Origin: Allium sativum
Taxonomy: Eukaryota; Streptophyta; Magnoliopsida; Asparagales; Amaryllidaceae
NCBI GenBank assembly: GCA_030737875.1
Contig: CM060922.1
Span: 233,906,335-233,970,334, forward strand
DNA length: 64,000 nt
Direction: 5' to 3'
Below the pieces are notes generated by a model. The model ran no database searches, was not told where the DNA came from, and worked only from the letters and a program-made list of their open reading frames with translations. The stretch's first letter is position 1. Every line of letters starts with the position of its first letter. Position numbers and translations under genes: made by a program. Shown here piece after piece: positions 31,769-44,189 of this stretch.

Positions 31769-33274
31769 TGATTTTGGCCTTGGTGCACCTGGTTGAGTTT
31801 TGGGCTGGGTTGGAGGGCTTGGGACGAAATCTGACGGACCTAAACTAACCTAGGGTTAATCGAAGGGTCTAAAACACAACCTAATCCTATAAATACACCC
31901 TAAGACTACCCTAATACATACTAAAAATAGAATCTATGCCATCATGCCGCCAAAATGCAACTTAGAAGGAGCCTCCACTAATTAGAGAAGAGGATTACAA
32001 GCTAATCAACTACTAATCCACCTCTACTTCAACTCTAGCAACTATCTAAGGAGCTAATCTTGGAGTTTATGAGTTTCTATCACTTTAATAACCAATTGCT
32101 AAACTAAGTAGATGAGATGTGATGAGATCATATGGTTTTGCTTGCGGATCAATGGGTTTTAGGTCATATGTTATGATGCTAGTTTGCTAATCACTATGTT
32201 TAACACTTATTCATGATGACACTATGTTTATGCAAGTTAAGTGTTTGGGTTTATGCATGTTAGGTGGTGGGTTTTATGCATGCTAAGTATTTGGTTTTAT
32301 GCATGCTAAGTGTTTGGTTTTATGCAAGTTAAATGCTTGGTTTTATGCTAGAATCATGTGTGAAATAAGTGACATGGCATGCAAGTTTAACCTATGAGTT
32401 TGGATCTATAATATGCATAATCTATGCAAGTTGTTTGGATAAGTGATATGCATAACATATGCGAGTTTACCTTTGTATGTCATACATACATATGCAAGTT
32501 CATATGTAACATGTTATGCAAGTTTGGTAGTTGATTATATGCAAGTTCATATGTAACATGTTATGCAAGTTTGGTGGTTGATTATATGCAAGTTCATATG
32601 TAACATGTTATGCAAGTTTGGTGTTTGATTATATGCAAGTCTATATATGACATGTTATGCAAGTTTGGTGGTTGATTATATGCAAGTAACATGTGCAAGT
32701 TTACACCTTTGTATGTCATACATACATATGCAAGTTTACCCCTTTGTATGACATAAGTACATGTGCAAGTTCATCCCTTTTAGACCTATGACATGTATGC
32801 AAGTTGACACCTTTATGATAGGTCTATGACATGAACATTTATGCAAGTTACCATCTTTATGACATATGTGATTCATGCAAGTTTGGGTTGGTTATTTATG
32901 CAAGTTGGGTTTATGGTCATATATGCAAGTTGACACCTTTTAAACCCATGATAATGCTAATGATATGCTAAATTGAACCCATTGTGTGTATGATGAATCT
33001 CCTCTTTTAAAGTATGTCATGTTAACGTATTTACGTGGGGACGATGGGGTAAAAATTAATGAACACATAAAATTGTGTGAAGTTGGTATGATTAAACATA
33101 CCATAAAGTGGATGGACATAATTGGGAATTTACCTATTAAGTTAGGTCTACCCATATTATGGAATTGGGAATTTACCTATTGAGTTAGGTCTACCCATAT
33201 TTTTAAATATTTGTAATTAATTAGGGATAATTAATACAAATTATGGGGGTGATTAATTAGGTGTAATTAATCGA

Positions 33275-33499
33275 CTAAGACACGAGGTTGGACCCTTTTG
33301 TAGCATAAGACTGCCCGGAACCGACCGGCAAATCCAGCGGCTACAAATGATTGGCCCAATGTGAGAGGTCTTAGTCATAAACTAAATACGTGATAAGTGT
33401 AAAGACACGAGGTTAGACTCTGTTATGGTGTAAGGCTGCCCGGAACCAACCGGCATATCCAGCTGCCATAAAAGACAGTCTAATGTGAGAGGTCTTTAC
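33275..33499 (+). other. Tandem structured-RNA candidate in A1 3' LTR
   Basis: Units 33275-33374 and 33399-33499. All stems listed for the 5' copy are intact. The apical hairpin reads CCGG-AACCGA-CCGG here, while the 5' copy has CCGA on the right arm. Confidence 0.76.
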
Positions 33500-35890
33500 A
33501 AAGGTTACGATCTTAATTAATTAAGAAACACTTAACCAAATTAGCATGTAGTGGGGCATGAGGGGTTAAGTGGGTGCCTTGGGTGGCATGTAGTAACTAG
33601 TGGGGGTGCCTTGGGTGGCATGAGGAAATTAGTGGGTTGCCTTGGGTGGCAATAGAAAATACGATTAGAATACTTAACCAAAGTGGAACATGTAATTAAA
33701 CATGATTAAAGAGTTAAGTAAGTGCCTTGGGTGGCATGTGGGAATCAAGTAACTGCCTTGGGTGGCATGTGGAAATCTAGTGGGTGCCTTGAGTGGCAAT
33801 TAAAATATGATTAAAAGACATAACCAAAATTTATAACATGTAAGTGGACATGGTTAAAGGGTTAAGTGGGATTCACTAGAAATGACAAGCTTAGGTGGGT
33901 AGCTTTTGGGGGCCCATTTCAACCAATATCCCAAACGTACCTTTGTGGGCTCGACCCAAGTCGAGGACGGGACACGCATATTGGGCTTGACTGTAAGAGG
34001 CCAAAACGGGTTAGCGGTGGCAACGCAAGTCCAACGGGTTTCATATGCATGTGTGGACCCGGGCTGGTAAGTAAGACGTTGTTGCATCGTGTAGGTATAA
34101 GCCGTGCACCGTTGATATTATCAGGTTGCCACTTCGGGGGATGATACTCCCCATTGTGGGGCCAGCACGGGTATCTACGTTAGGGAGCCGATCAAATGGG
34201 GGGTAGTGGGTACACCTAGTGGAAATAGGGGCAGACGGCACCTATGTAGTCAACTAGGGGTACACGAAACTACTAATTATATATTACTAAGTATACTTAG
34301 TGGGATCAACCTTTAAATTGGGAATGACTGGTGTGGTGCAGTGTAGTAATTATCCTTGGGTGGGTAGATGCGTCTTTACGGTCATCTTAGTTCATCCTAA
34401 GTCTAGTTGGCTGCTTAGTGTAGCCATTTATCCCCAGTCGTTACCGTATATCAAGCTTATGTCTTACTCTGGTTACTTTAATGATTGTATTGTTAAAGTT
34501 ATAGGACTCGCTCAGACTTATGTCTGACCCCGTTGTTTTTATCTTTTTCCCAACCCTCAGGTTATCAGAGTGGGCCTAGCACTAGTGGGCTTTGATCAGA
34601 CTGCTTTATCTATCTTTTGGAGCTTGGACCGTGGATGTAAAGCTCAGTTTATCTTTTCTATTATGGCTATTAAGTTATGTAGTGGGATTATGTACTTTTG
34701 TTTTATCAGGATGGATATTATGTACTTGACTCTTGTTTATGGTTTTGGTGTAACCAAACATGTTTTACTTTCCGCTGCAAAGAAATGATGTTTTAAATTC
34801 TCAAGTATTACTTATATCTGTCTTGTTGTAATTTTTCTGTTCTATATTCACTTAAAATACTCCACCGATGTTATGGCATTCCCATAGTGAGTGACCGTAG
34901 CGGGTGTGGGGTGTTACATTATGCAAGTTATGTTCTATATGTTCATGAAGTTATGCAAGTTATATGATACATGTTCATGATGTTATGCAAGTTATGCAAG
35001 TCATATGCTATGTGTTTGAGGTATTATGCAAGTTATGCAAGTCATATGATATATGTTCATGAAGTTATGCAAGTTATGCAAGTCATATGATACATGTTCA
35101 TGATGTTATACAAGTTATGCAAGTCATATGCTAGGTGTTTATGATGTTATGCAAGATATGCAAGTCATATGAGAAACATTGATCCATTATGACACCATGA
35201 TATGCAAGTTTGGTGTATGATTATATGCTAGTTCATACATGATATGTTATGCAAGTTTGGTGTATGATTATATGCTAGTTCATACATGATATGTTATGCA
35301 AGTTTGGTGTATGATTATATGCAAGTTCATTTATGATATGTATGCAAGTTTGTTGTATGATTATATGCAAGTTCACATATGACATGTTATGCAAGTTTGG
35401 TGTTTGAAGATATGCAAGTAACATGTGCAAGTTTACACCTTAGTATGATATGCATACACATGCAAGTTAACCCCTTTGTATGTCATACATACATATGCAA
35501 GTTTACCCCTTTGAAAGATATAAGACACTTATGCAAGTTAACCTCTTTATGACATATGTGATTCATGCAAGTTTGGGTTGATTATTTATGCTAGTTGGGT
35601 TGATGCTATATGCATGTTGACACCTTTAAACCCATGTTGATGCTAATGTTATGCAAGTTGAACCCATTGTATTTGTGATGAATCTTCCCTTTTATGTCAT
35701 GTTGGCGAATTACGTGGGGAACGATGGGGTTAATAAACATGTTAATGAAATGGTGTGAAGTTGGTATGATTATGCATACCATAAAGTGGATGGACATAAT
35801 TGATTCAATTATGTACATCGTTAACTTTGTAATTAATTAGGGATAATTAATACAAATTATGGGGGTGATTAATTAGGTGTAATTAATCGA

Positions 35891-36115
35891 CTAAGACACG
35901 AGGTTGGACCCTTTTGTAGCATAAGACTGCCCGCAACCGACCGGCATATCCAGCGGCTACAAATGATTGGCCCAATGTGAGAGGTCTTAGGCACAAACTA
36001 TGTACGTGACAAGTGTAAAGACACGAGGTTAGACTCGGTTATGGCGTAAGGCTGCCCGGACCCGACCGGCAAATCCAGCTGCCATGAGAGATAGTCTAAT
36101 GTGAGAGGTCTCTAC
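35891..36115 (+). other. Tandem structured-RNA candidate in B 5' LTR
   Basis: Unit 1 35891-35990 as in A1. Unit 2 36015-36115 has TTAGACT/AGTCTAA and TTATGGC/GCCATGA (one G-T wobble). The outer stem GTAAAGAC/GTCTCTAC has one mismatch. Confidence 0.74.
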
Positions 36116-36546
36116 AACGGTTACGTTCTTAATCAATTAAGAAACACTTAACCATATTAGCATGTAGACATGGGGGGTTAAGTGGGTGGCTTGGGTGGCA
36201 TGTGGAAAAATCTAGTTGCCTTGGGTGGCAATAGAAAATACAATTAGAATACTTAACCGAAGTGGAACATGTAATTAAACATGATTAAAGGGTTAAGTAA
36301 GCGCCTTGGGTGGCATGGGAAAATCTAGTGGTTGCCTTGGGTGGCAATAGAAGATAAGATTAGAATACTTAACCAAAGGGGAACATGTAACTAAACATGA
36401 TTAAAGGGTTAAGTGGGTGCCTTAGGTGGCATGTAGAAATCTAGTGGGTTCCTTGAGTGGCAATTAAAATATGATTAGATGACTTAACCAAACGTTAACA
36501 TGTAGGTGGGCATGATTATGAAAAAGGGGTTAAGTGGGATGCACTA

Positions 36547-36722
36547 GATTAAATGACAAGCTTAAGTAGTAGCTTGTGGGGGCCTTGAGTGGCAATTGAA
36601 ATAAGATTAAATGACAAGTTTAAGTAGTAGCTTGTGGGGGCCTTGAGTGGCAAATTGAAATAAGATTAAATGACAAGCTTAAGTAGTAGCTTGTGGGGGC
36701 CTTGAGTGGCAATTAAAATATG
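36547..36722 (+). repeat. 58-59-bp tandem triplication in B LTR
   Basis: Three copies starting at 36547, 36605 and 36664. Each contains ACAAGCT/AGCTTGT hairpin arms around TAAGTAGT (second copy ACAAGTT). A single related copy occurs at 36801. A1 and A2 have only one. The 3' LTR has the same triplication at about 56050-56222. Confidence 0.88.
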
Positions 36723-38096
36723 ATTAGATGACTTAACCAAACCTTAACATGTAAGTGGGCATGATTATAAAAAAGGGGTTAAGTGGGACGCACTAGATAA
36801 AATGACAAGCTTAAGTAGCAGCTTGTGTGGGCCCATTTCAACCAGTAACCCATATGTTTCTTATTGGGCTCGACCCAAGTCGAGGACGGGACACGCGTAC
36901 TGGGCTTGACTGTAAGAGGCCAAAATGGGGTAGCGGTGGCAACGCGAGTCCAACGGGTTTCATATGCGTGTGTGGACCCGGGCTGGTAGGTAAGACGTTG
37001 TTGCATCGTGTAGGTATAAGCCGTGCACCATTGATTATCGGGTTGCCACTTTGGGGAGTGATACACCCCACTGTGGGGCCAGCACGGGTATCTACGTTAG
37101 GGAGCCGATCTGTAATGGCGCGTTTTGTTAGCTGTCGAATAATTAATTTATTTAATTATTTATATATCGATTTGGCGATATCGATAACTTAAAGTAAAAC
37201 GTTCGAACTTATAATTTATAATTATAATTAAAACGAACCTGAAACGTCGCGGCAGTTCGCAATTTGGCGATTTGAACTTCAACTGAATGTACATGATTCA
37301 TTTTAAGCCGGATTTCTGTGAAACAAGAAACGTGTGGAGCTGGTGGAGTATATCTTTCTAGTGGAAGAGAAAAATCAGGATTTCGTCGTGTAGATTTTGA
37401 GTTATGTCCAAATCAAATTTCAGAAAAGTCGCTGTAGTATTCCTTTATAATTTGCGACGCTTTATATATGTTATAAAAGAGATTTTCAGTATAAACTGAA
37501 TACCGGGATAATCTAAAATCTGAAATATCAAACTGTAAATTCTAATATGATATTCTGGAGCTGTACGATATCATATGTGAAGATATACGATAATATTAAT
37601 TTATTAATATTTAATTTAATTTATTTAAATATATTTATATATTTAAATGGGCTATTCAAAGCGTTAAAAATAGCCACTTTTGCAAACGAAGTCGGAATTC
37701 GACGAAACTAATTTTGTTGGATCCGCAATGTCAAAAAGTTGTTATATTTCCAGTTTCGTGATTTTTAGAGTCACTGTGTGGTCGTACGGATTTTTAGAGT
37801 GAGAAATAGTCAGTATTTCGACGGTTAAAAATACGCTGTGTGAGCATACAAAGTCGGAATTTGACGAAACCAGTTCCGTTGGGACCGTAATGTCGAACTC
37901 TAGCTACATGTCCAGTTTGGTGATTTTTAGGTATCGTATGTAGTCGTAGAGATTTTTAAAGGCCGGAGACAAACAGAAAATCGAGAAATAAAAATATAAA
38001 AATAAAATAAAAATATCCTATGTGTTAAATGACCTAGAACAGTCCACGCAGTCATCAAATTTCATCCACAAACATCAACAACCACATTGCTTAGCA

Positions 38097-38104
38097 TATA
38101 AACA
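38097..38104 (+). promoter_or_regulatory. TATA box of C LTR
   Basis: TATAAACA followed by a CA-rich leader with CAACAACC-type sequence typical of plant 5' UTRs. The 3' LTR copy is at 45176-45183. Confidence 0.5.
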
Positions 38105-39398
38105 CACTAGAAACCAAATTCCCGTCCACCCAAGAAAAACGCAAGGAAGAAAATTCTCAAACAAATACAAATAAAAAACCTTAAATCAGGAAATACGTAT
38201 ACTGCCGATTCTTGTGACGTCCTGTACAATCTGGCACCATTTTACTGAACTCGACGTGAGTATAGGGTTTGTCGCGAGGAGCTAGGGCTGGGATTTTAAA
38301 ACGTTGGAGTAATGGAATTGCAAATTTGAGTGGAGATTGTTGTTGATGGTTGAAGGGAGCATCGTTGGTGAGGCTATGGCGAGGTTCGGCTCTGCTTTGA
38401 TGGTCGCGGTTCCCTGTATCGTGCTGGCGAAGTGGCTGTCGCACAGAAGACCTGGATCTCGAGTTGAACCATATGGTGCCAAAGTAGAAGAGTAGATGAT
38501 GAGATGATTTTTGGTGGTTTTAAATTGAATTTAAAGGAGGAGGTGGAGGAGCAATTACGGTGGAAAGGGGGCGCGTGTGTTTTACTGAAGGAGGACGGTG
38601 ATTTGAGGATTTGGGGAGGAAGACATAGGCGGGTCGGGTATATAAGGATAACGGGCCAAATAAAAGGTGAAAGCCCAAAAGAAATTAAATACAAGTTATT
38701 ATTTAATTTGAAATTTTCGTATTAACTTCTTTATATCATAACTATTGCGTACGAGGTCAGTTTGTCGAACCGTAAGTTGCGTTGGGATCGTGTGGACGAG
38801 CACTCCACAATGGAACTGACCGCGAGTCGATTGGAGTCCGTCACAATTTATAGCAAAATAAATTGTCCAGCTGAATAAAGCGATGATTATCGTCATTGAC
38901 GATGATCGTCCAAATGTGAGTAAAACTCACTGACTCTGTTCAATTTATATTTCTATATAAATTGTACTTTATTTTTGATAACTGTTGATTGACTGCTATG
39001 TATTGATAATTTGGACTGTTAAATAGATTTGATTGAAAACGTAGATATAGTTATATATAAAAAACCGTCAATCAAATATGGATTCTGATTATCAGTATAT
39101 TTCATGTTGGGATTAAATTGGTGTATATTATACCGTGTAACATCAGTGGATGCAGGGAGACAGGTTGGAGGAATCCGGCTGGATTCCTCAACAATTATTT
39201 TACTGTTTTCATATATTGTGTTATATGATGTGTTATATAATCTGTATATTTTTGTATGTGTTAAGATGATATTAATCATGGTTATTTGTTATTTTTAAAT
39301 ACCATAGAAAATACTGGAACGTAGAAAAGGGGATTTTCAATGTTTATATTGAAAATGAATCTTATTTATAAAATCGATAGGATTTTATAAAAGCAAAA

Positions 39399-39660
39399 CA
39401 TTTATTTAATTAGAAAATAAATAAATGAAAAATGAAACATTTATTTAGAAAATAAATGAAATAAAATAGAAACATTTATTTAGAAAATAAATGAAATAAA
39501 ATAGAAACATTTATTTAGGAAATAAATGAATTAGAATATAATGGAATATTTATTTAAGAAATAAATAAAGGAACATTTATTTAGATTATAAATAAATGGA
39601 ATAAAGGAATATTTATGTAGGGAATAAATAAAGGAACACTTATTTGGAAAATAAATAGAA
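39399..39660. repeat. AT-rich hairpin array in C 5' LTR
   Basis: About seven imperfect units of roughly 30-38 bp, each with arms CATTTATTT / AAATAAATG around AGA or a variant. Arms are 8-9 bp. The 3' LTR copy is at 46475-46735. Confidence 0.85.
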
Positions 39661-39681
39661 TTATACAAGGATAGGTTTAAA

Positions 39682-39702
39682 ACCCGTGCTTCGCACACGG
39701 GT
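39682..39702. other. GC-rich hairpin in AT-rich C LTR
   Basis: Arms ACCCGTG / CACGGGT around CTTCGCA, the only GC-rich spot in over 1 kb. It is kept unchanged in the 3' LTR (about 46761-46781). Confidence 0.7.
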
Positions 39703-40011
39703 ATAACACGATATAGATTTAAAGGAGATATTAAATAGGAAATCTATTTTAAACAGATAAAGTGAGTAGATTAATTTATAAATAATGTTTTATAAATTAA
39801 ATAAATTATTTATCGTTGATAAATGGAATATATATAAGTCTGGACTTATATAGAGAAGTAGAAACGTTATAAAAAGGACATTCATAAAGTGAAGAACCAT
39901 TACTAAAAGTAAATCTTTATAAATGGATAAACGTTGTAAAAAGTAAATCTTTATAAATGGATAAACGTTCTAAAAAGGAAATCTTTTGAAATGAATAAAC
40001 GTTATAAAAAG

Positions 40012-40600
40012 GAGTTAATCAATTTGAGTTAAGTTAATCGATTTGAATTAAGTTGAATCGAAATGGAGTAAATCGATTAGAATTAAGTTAATCGAGTTAG
40101 AGTAAATCGAATATTAGTTATTCGAAGGTAAGTTATTCGAATTAGTTATTCGAAGGAGTTAATTGATTAGGTTATTCGAAGGAGTAAATCAAATTAAGTT
40201 AATCGATTAGAGTTGAGTTAATCGATTTGGGTTAAGTTAAGTTATCGAGTTAAGTAACCGAGTTAAGATTTATCGAGTTAAGTAATCGAGTTAAGAAATC
40301 GAGTTGAGATAATCGAGTTAAGAAAATCAAGTTGAGTTAATCGAATAAGTTATTCGATAAGAGTAAATCCATTTAAGTTAAATCGGATGTTAGTTATTCG
40401 ATAAGAATTAACACATTTAAGAAAACCGAATATTTGTTATTCGATAAGAGTTAATGAAATAGAGCCAACCAAGAAGAGTTATTCGAATATTAGTTATTCG
40501 ATAGGAGTTAATCGAAATAGAGTTTATCGAATATCAGTTATTAAAAAGGAAGAGTTAATCGAATAGAGATTACTCGAAAGAGAGTTATACGTCGAATTCG
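40012..40600. repeat. GTTAATCGA / GTTATTCGA degenerate tract
   Basis: About 590 bp built from AGTTAATCGA, GTTATTCGA and AGTTATCGAGTTAAG variants with irregular spacing of 10-25 bp. The 3' LTR copy at 47089-47690 has about 18 bp more, containing one additional GTTATTCGA motif. Confidence 0.88.
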
Positions 40601-42744
40601 ATTATAGCGAATTCAGGAAAGTACTATTTACTTTCCAGGGTTTAAATCAAGATTTAGTTATTGATTTAGAAATTAGGTGTCTGTTAAATTATTCGAGTTA
40701 GGAAATAAATTATAATTTAGGTTAGATATTTTAGGGGTAGGAATTATAACGTTATAGTTATAATCAAACGTTGTCATATAATAAGTCGATTCGTAACCTG
40801 AATCCGAGAATTTGCGTAAACAAATGATTGTAAAAAGTGAGTGATGAGCTTCATCTATTTCACAGTAAAGGATGTTGTTCAATTAAGGTCTGCGAGGTAA
40901 TTATACCCCAACTTTATTGACTTCAGAATTGACAAAGGAATAGTTGTGGTTCGATCTAAAAGGTTGATTAGGAATAAAGTTAAGGAATAAGCGATAAATG
41001 GATTAAGCGAAACGATGTTTTATACAACGTTCATTGGAAATCCGTAAATGAGTTTTGGAAACGTTTTCCAAATATAGTCAGATATGTTTTCTAAACATAG
41101 AAAATGAAATGTTTTCATGATAAGGATTTAAGAAATAGAGTTAAGAAAATTCAGAAACTGACTGGAGAGGGTAAGTTGAACGGTTTTCTAAGTGACGATC
41201 TGATGTTGGTTTCGACGTTCCGGATTGATACTTAGAGAATTGTTCTCATACTAGTTACAGTTAGGGACTGATAGTTGCGAAATAATAGTGATGTGAAAAT
41301 AAGCTATGGAAATGTTTTCCAATGATTAATAACAGATATTTTCTAAATATATGAAATAAAGAAATATGAACATATGATGATTGATCGATCGAATTTCCAT
41401 TTGGAAATAAGATCGTTGTTTATACACCGACATGTTTTCATTTGATAGTTGAATCACAGACTATCAAAGTTTTGACCATATTTACGTTGTAAATATGGAG
41501 AGACCGGTTGGATTATTATCCAAAGAACCACTCCGTATTAGCATAAGAGTTGTGAATCAAGTACGCTGAAGATAATTGAAGACGGAGTGAAGTACAAGGG
41601 CTATTGTGAAAAGCCTAGGTAGGATGGATTCACTGAATAGTGCCTTCGGTTTGTTCAGTCCCAGGACAACGTATATGGACGAGTGTCTGACAAAGTATTC
41701 TTAACGAATCATATATGTTGACCTCTTCAAACGTATTACATTGGGTGGCGGAGAAATTCGTTTCTCTTAGCTTTTATAGCCGTGATGCCTTGAGAAATCG
41801 ATATTGATTTGGCGGGTATGACGATGTGGCACTCAAAGTAATTGAAGCAATAATCAGTCAAAGTGATAAACGTGACCTCAAACCTCACCACCGGGAAATA
41901 ACAGAAGTTGGGCTAGGCAGCATGGCTAGTTGGGCCATACCCAAGCAGGGTGTATTATCACCATTTAGAGAATATTCAATTATACTTCTTTATAATCTAT
42001 TTCAATGCTATCCCTTATCGGGAAGGATGGTTGCTGATCCCAACCATCGGTGATAATATATTCGTTACACTCAAGCTAAATGAGTGGACGGTCATGTGTG
42101 GCCGGGTTGCAAGACGTTCTTGTTGAACCCTAGTGTATCTCCTCTAGAGTACACTGATCGGAAGGTGCTCCCATACCTTGTCTGTTGGAATCCAATCTCC
42201 AATAAGCGCTCACGGTTTTATTTGTATACTATGTATGTGGAACGTGAGATGCAAGCGTTCTGCTAGATTGATATCTATTTGTATTTAGACATTATTATAA
42301 TATCAGAAAGATATCCTTTATTTAACCAAGTGTTGGAGTTTTATTCACACCAGTCCAATGACTGACCCGGAGTTTGTTTTGTTTTGTTTCCCCTAAACTC
42401 TTGAGTGCCTAAATTTGTACGGGCAGTCAAGTAGTCGGGATTTTACAGATACACTTGGAGAGCTTGGAGCAGGAGGCTTCAGGATTATAGCTATTATTAT
42501 TCCGCTGTGTTGTTAAGTGTTGTACTTTGAAATGGTATGTATATACGGGTACTGATTTGTATTTCAAAGTTATGTTATATTTTATTCGTTCCGCTGTGAG
42601 ATTCGTGTTTACTCTGATGATGTAAGTTCTTCTTCTTCTTCTATTCTATTAGTTCTATCTTTTCTTCCTCACCCTCTACTTTCTTTCACTAACGTCTCGG
42701 AATTTTCGACTCTCGAGGAGTCGAAAATTTCCAGCCGTTACAGT

Positions 42745-42756
42745 TGGTATCAGAGC
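42745..42756 (+). other. C primer binding site
   Basis: TGGTATCAGAGC two bases after the LTR end CCGTTACA. Confidence 0.92.
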
Positions 42757-44173
42757 TTAAGTTAAGTGATTACCTTGGCTCTGTGGCATAACTCGATAGA
42801 GATGGGATTAGTAATATCCTAGATTGAGTTTGAGTGTATATATATGAGCGCATAATTTTTATTCAATATAAAATGGTTTTATATTGTGGAGACTCATTGG
42901 TTGAGTGGCTTATGAATTCTGGTCGATCAGTTTGATCCACTGTATCGATACGGGTTACTAAACACTCGAATACGATGAACCGTCATGGTATGTTATGAAA
43001 GAGGGTAAATGAAATAATTTTTCCCAAAATATATTTGTTTATAGAAGAAATATATATCTTTAAATTATTATAGTATATTGATTGTGTTGGTTGTTATTAC
43101 AATCGAATAAGATTATAAAAGGGTGAAATGGTTATAAATGACCAATCAGAATTCATATGAATGTAATATATGAAATAGTTTGAATTAAATATGAATTTAA
43201 ATCAGAATTTGGAATTTAAAATAAGGAAATTTTAAGTTCCTGGGAGATTTTGAAATGTTTTCAAGTAGTGTGAAAAATATTTGAAATGTATTTCTAAATG
43301 AAAAGGTTTAAAATGATTTTGAAAAGAAATATACTATTAAACTCACTTGTATCACTGGAAAATAACCCTGATGAGTGTAGCTACATCATTAGCGTTTATT
43401 TCTGAGTTCTAATTGACGGATTAATACTAAACATTTTGTTTTTGAATTGTTTTGAGAAAACAAGTTGTTTTAGACATTCAAAGGTTTTGAATTGGTATGT
43501 GGTTTCAAATTAATTTGAAATAAGACCCAGGAACTTAAGTTCTGGAATTAAAATTTAACTAATGAAGTTAAATAAAATGAGATGGCAAAAATAAATTGAA
43601 ATTTAACTTGAACCGAGTTAAATAAAATTGAATTGGATTAGAGATAATCTAGAATGGAACCAAATTGATAAGTCAATAATTTGGAATTTGATATTAGAGT
43701 TCGAATGAAATTCGATTTGGATTTGAGGATATGAACTGATTGGAGATCAATTGGAATGGATAACATTGGGATATGTTGAAGTGGTAGTAGATGAAAGGGA
43801 TAGAGTTAAAAGCCCGACAAAAAGGTACAAGTTTATATCATATATGAGTTTGGATTTTATGAGCCGAATTGGCAAGCCGCTTGGCTATTTTGATTTCCCT
43901 TTAGATTGGAGGAGGCCTAGAGAGGCGAGTGGTGGTTTGACGTATTGAGCCGTACAAAGGAGGTTATGGCGAAATTTTTCGAAAATTTAAGGTGTTAGAA
44001 AATTTTTAGAATTTTTGAAAATTTTAGTTGGTCGGAAATGAATTAATAAATTAATTAAAATTAAATGGGTCCAGTCGAAACTGAAAATTAGAGGTAAACA
44101 AAAAAGATTTTTAAATCTAGTCATTAGAGTTAGTAGCATTTTTCTAGCTTAGCAATTTCGAGGACGAAATTAT

Positions 44174-44189
44174 TTTAAGGGGGGAAGTC
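44174..44189 (+). other. C polypurine tract
   Basis: TTTAAGGGGGGAAGTC before TGTAATGG, preceded by TTTCGAGGACGAAATT. This is the same context as in A1, A2 and B (TTTCGGGGACGAAATCC). Confidence 0.85.

Larger units (their letters stand above)
12628..34918 (+). mobile_element. A1: non-autonomous chromovirus-type element, host of A2
   Basis: LTRs 12628-16094 and 31431-34918, PBS, internal region split by A2 (16095-18219 and 29374-31430), polypurine tract, TSD TTATG. Gag is absent, RT carries a 285-bp filler, and most of RNase H is deleted. The integrase half is nearly open but has one nonsense codon and has lost its catalytic Glu. It needs proteins in trans. Confidence 0.93.
31431..34918 (+). 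repeat. A1 3' LTR
   Basis: 3488 bp, colinear with 12628-16094. It differs by scattered substitutions and by one extra 12-bp GTCGAC unit. Ends TGTAACACC / GTGTTACA, followed by TTATG. Confidence 0.94.
34924..37110 (+). repeat. B 5' LTR, piece 2
   Basis: Resumes after A1's right TSD (34919-34923) and is colinear with B's 3' LTR from about 54420 to 56620. It holds the ATGCAAGTT leader, structured units, GCCTTGGGTGGCA blocks and the 58-bp tandem units. It ends at CGATC where C inserted. Confidence 0.92.
37111..42742 (+). repeat. C 5' LTR (5632 bp)
   Basis: Unusually long. Features in order: promoter with TATA box (38097-38104), AT hairpin array (39399-39660), CCCGTG hairpin (39682-39702), GTTAATCGA/GTTATTCGA tract (40012-40600). 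The rest is AT-rich without a supported gene. Small open frames (for example 41826-42053) change by amino-acid-altering substitutions in the 3' copy, so they are not under visible protein selection. Confidence 0.9.
42743..44189 (+). other. C internal region without gag or pol
   Basis: 1447 bp, AT-rich. The longest open frame (43751-43948, 65 codons) has no recognised domain. It starts with the PBS and ends with the GAGGACGAAATT context and polypurine tract. I see no gene. Confidence 0.8.

Noticed and set aside
37111..37200. C start read as a solo LTR or a separate gene boundary
   Set aside because: A second copy at 44190 and the PBS at 42745 show a complete two-LTR element.
41826..42053. 75-codon open frame present in both C LTRs
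   Set aside because: The base differences between the LTR copies mostly change amino acids, and there is no recognisable domain. It is LTR sequence, not a gene under selection.
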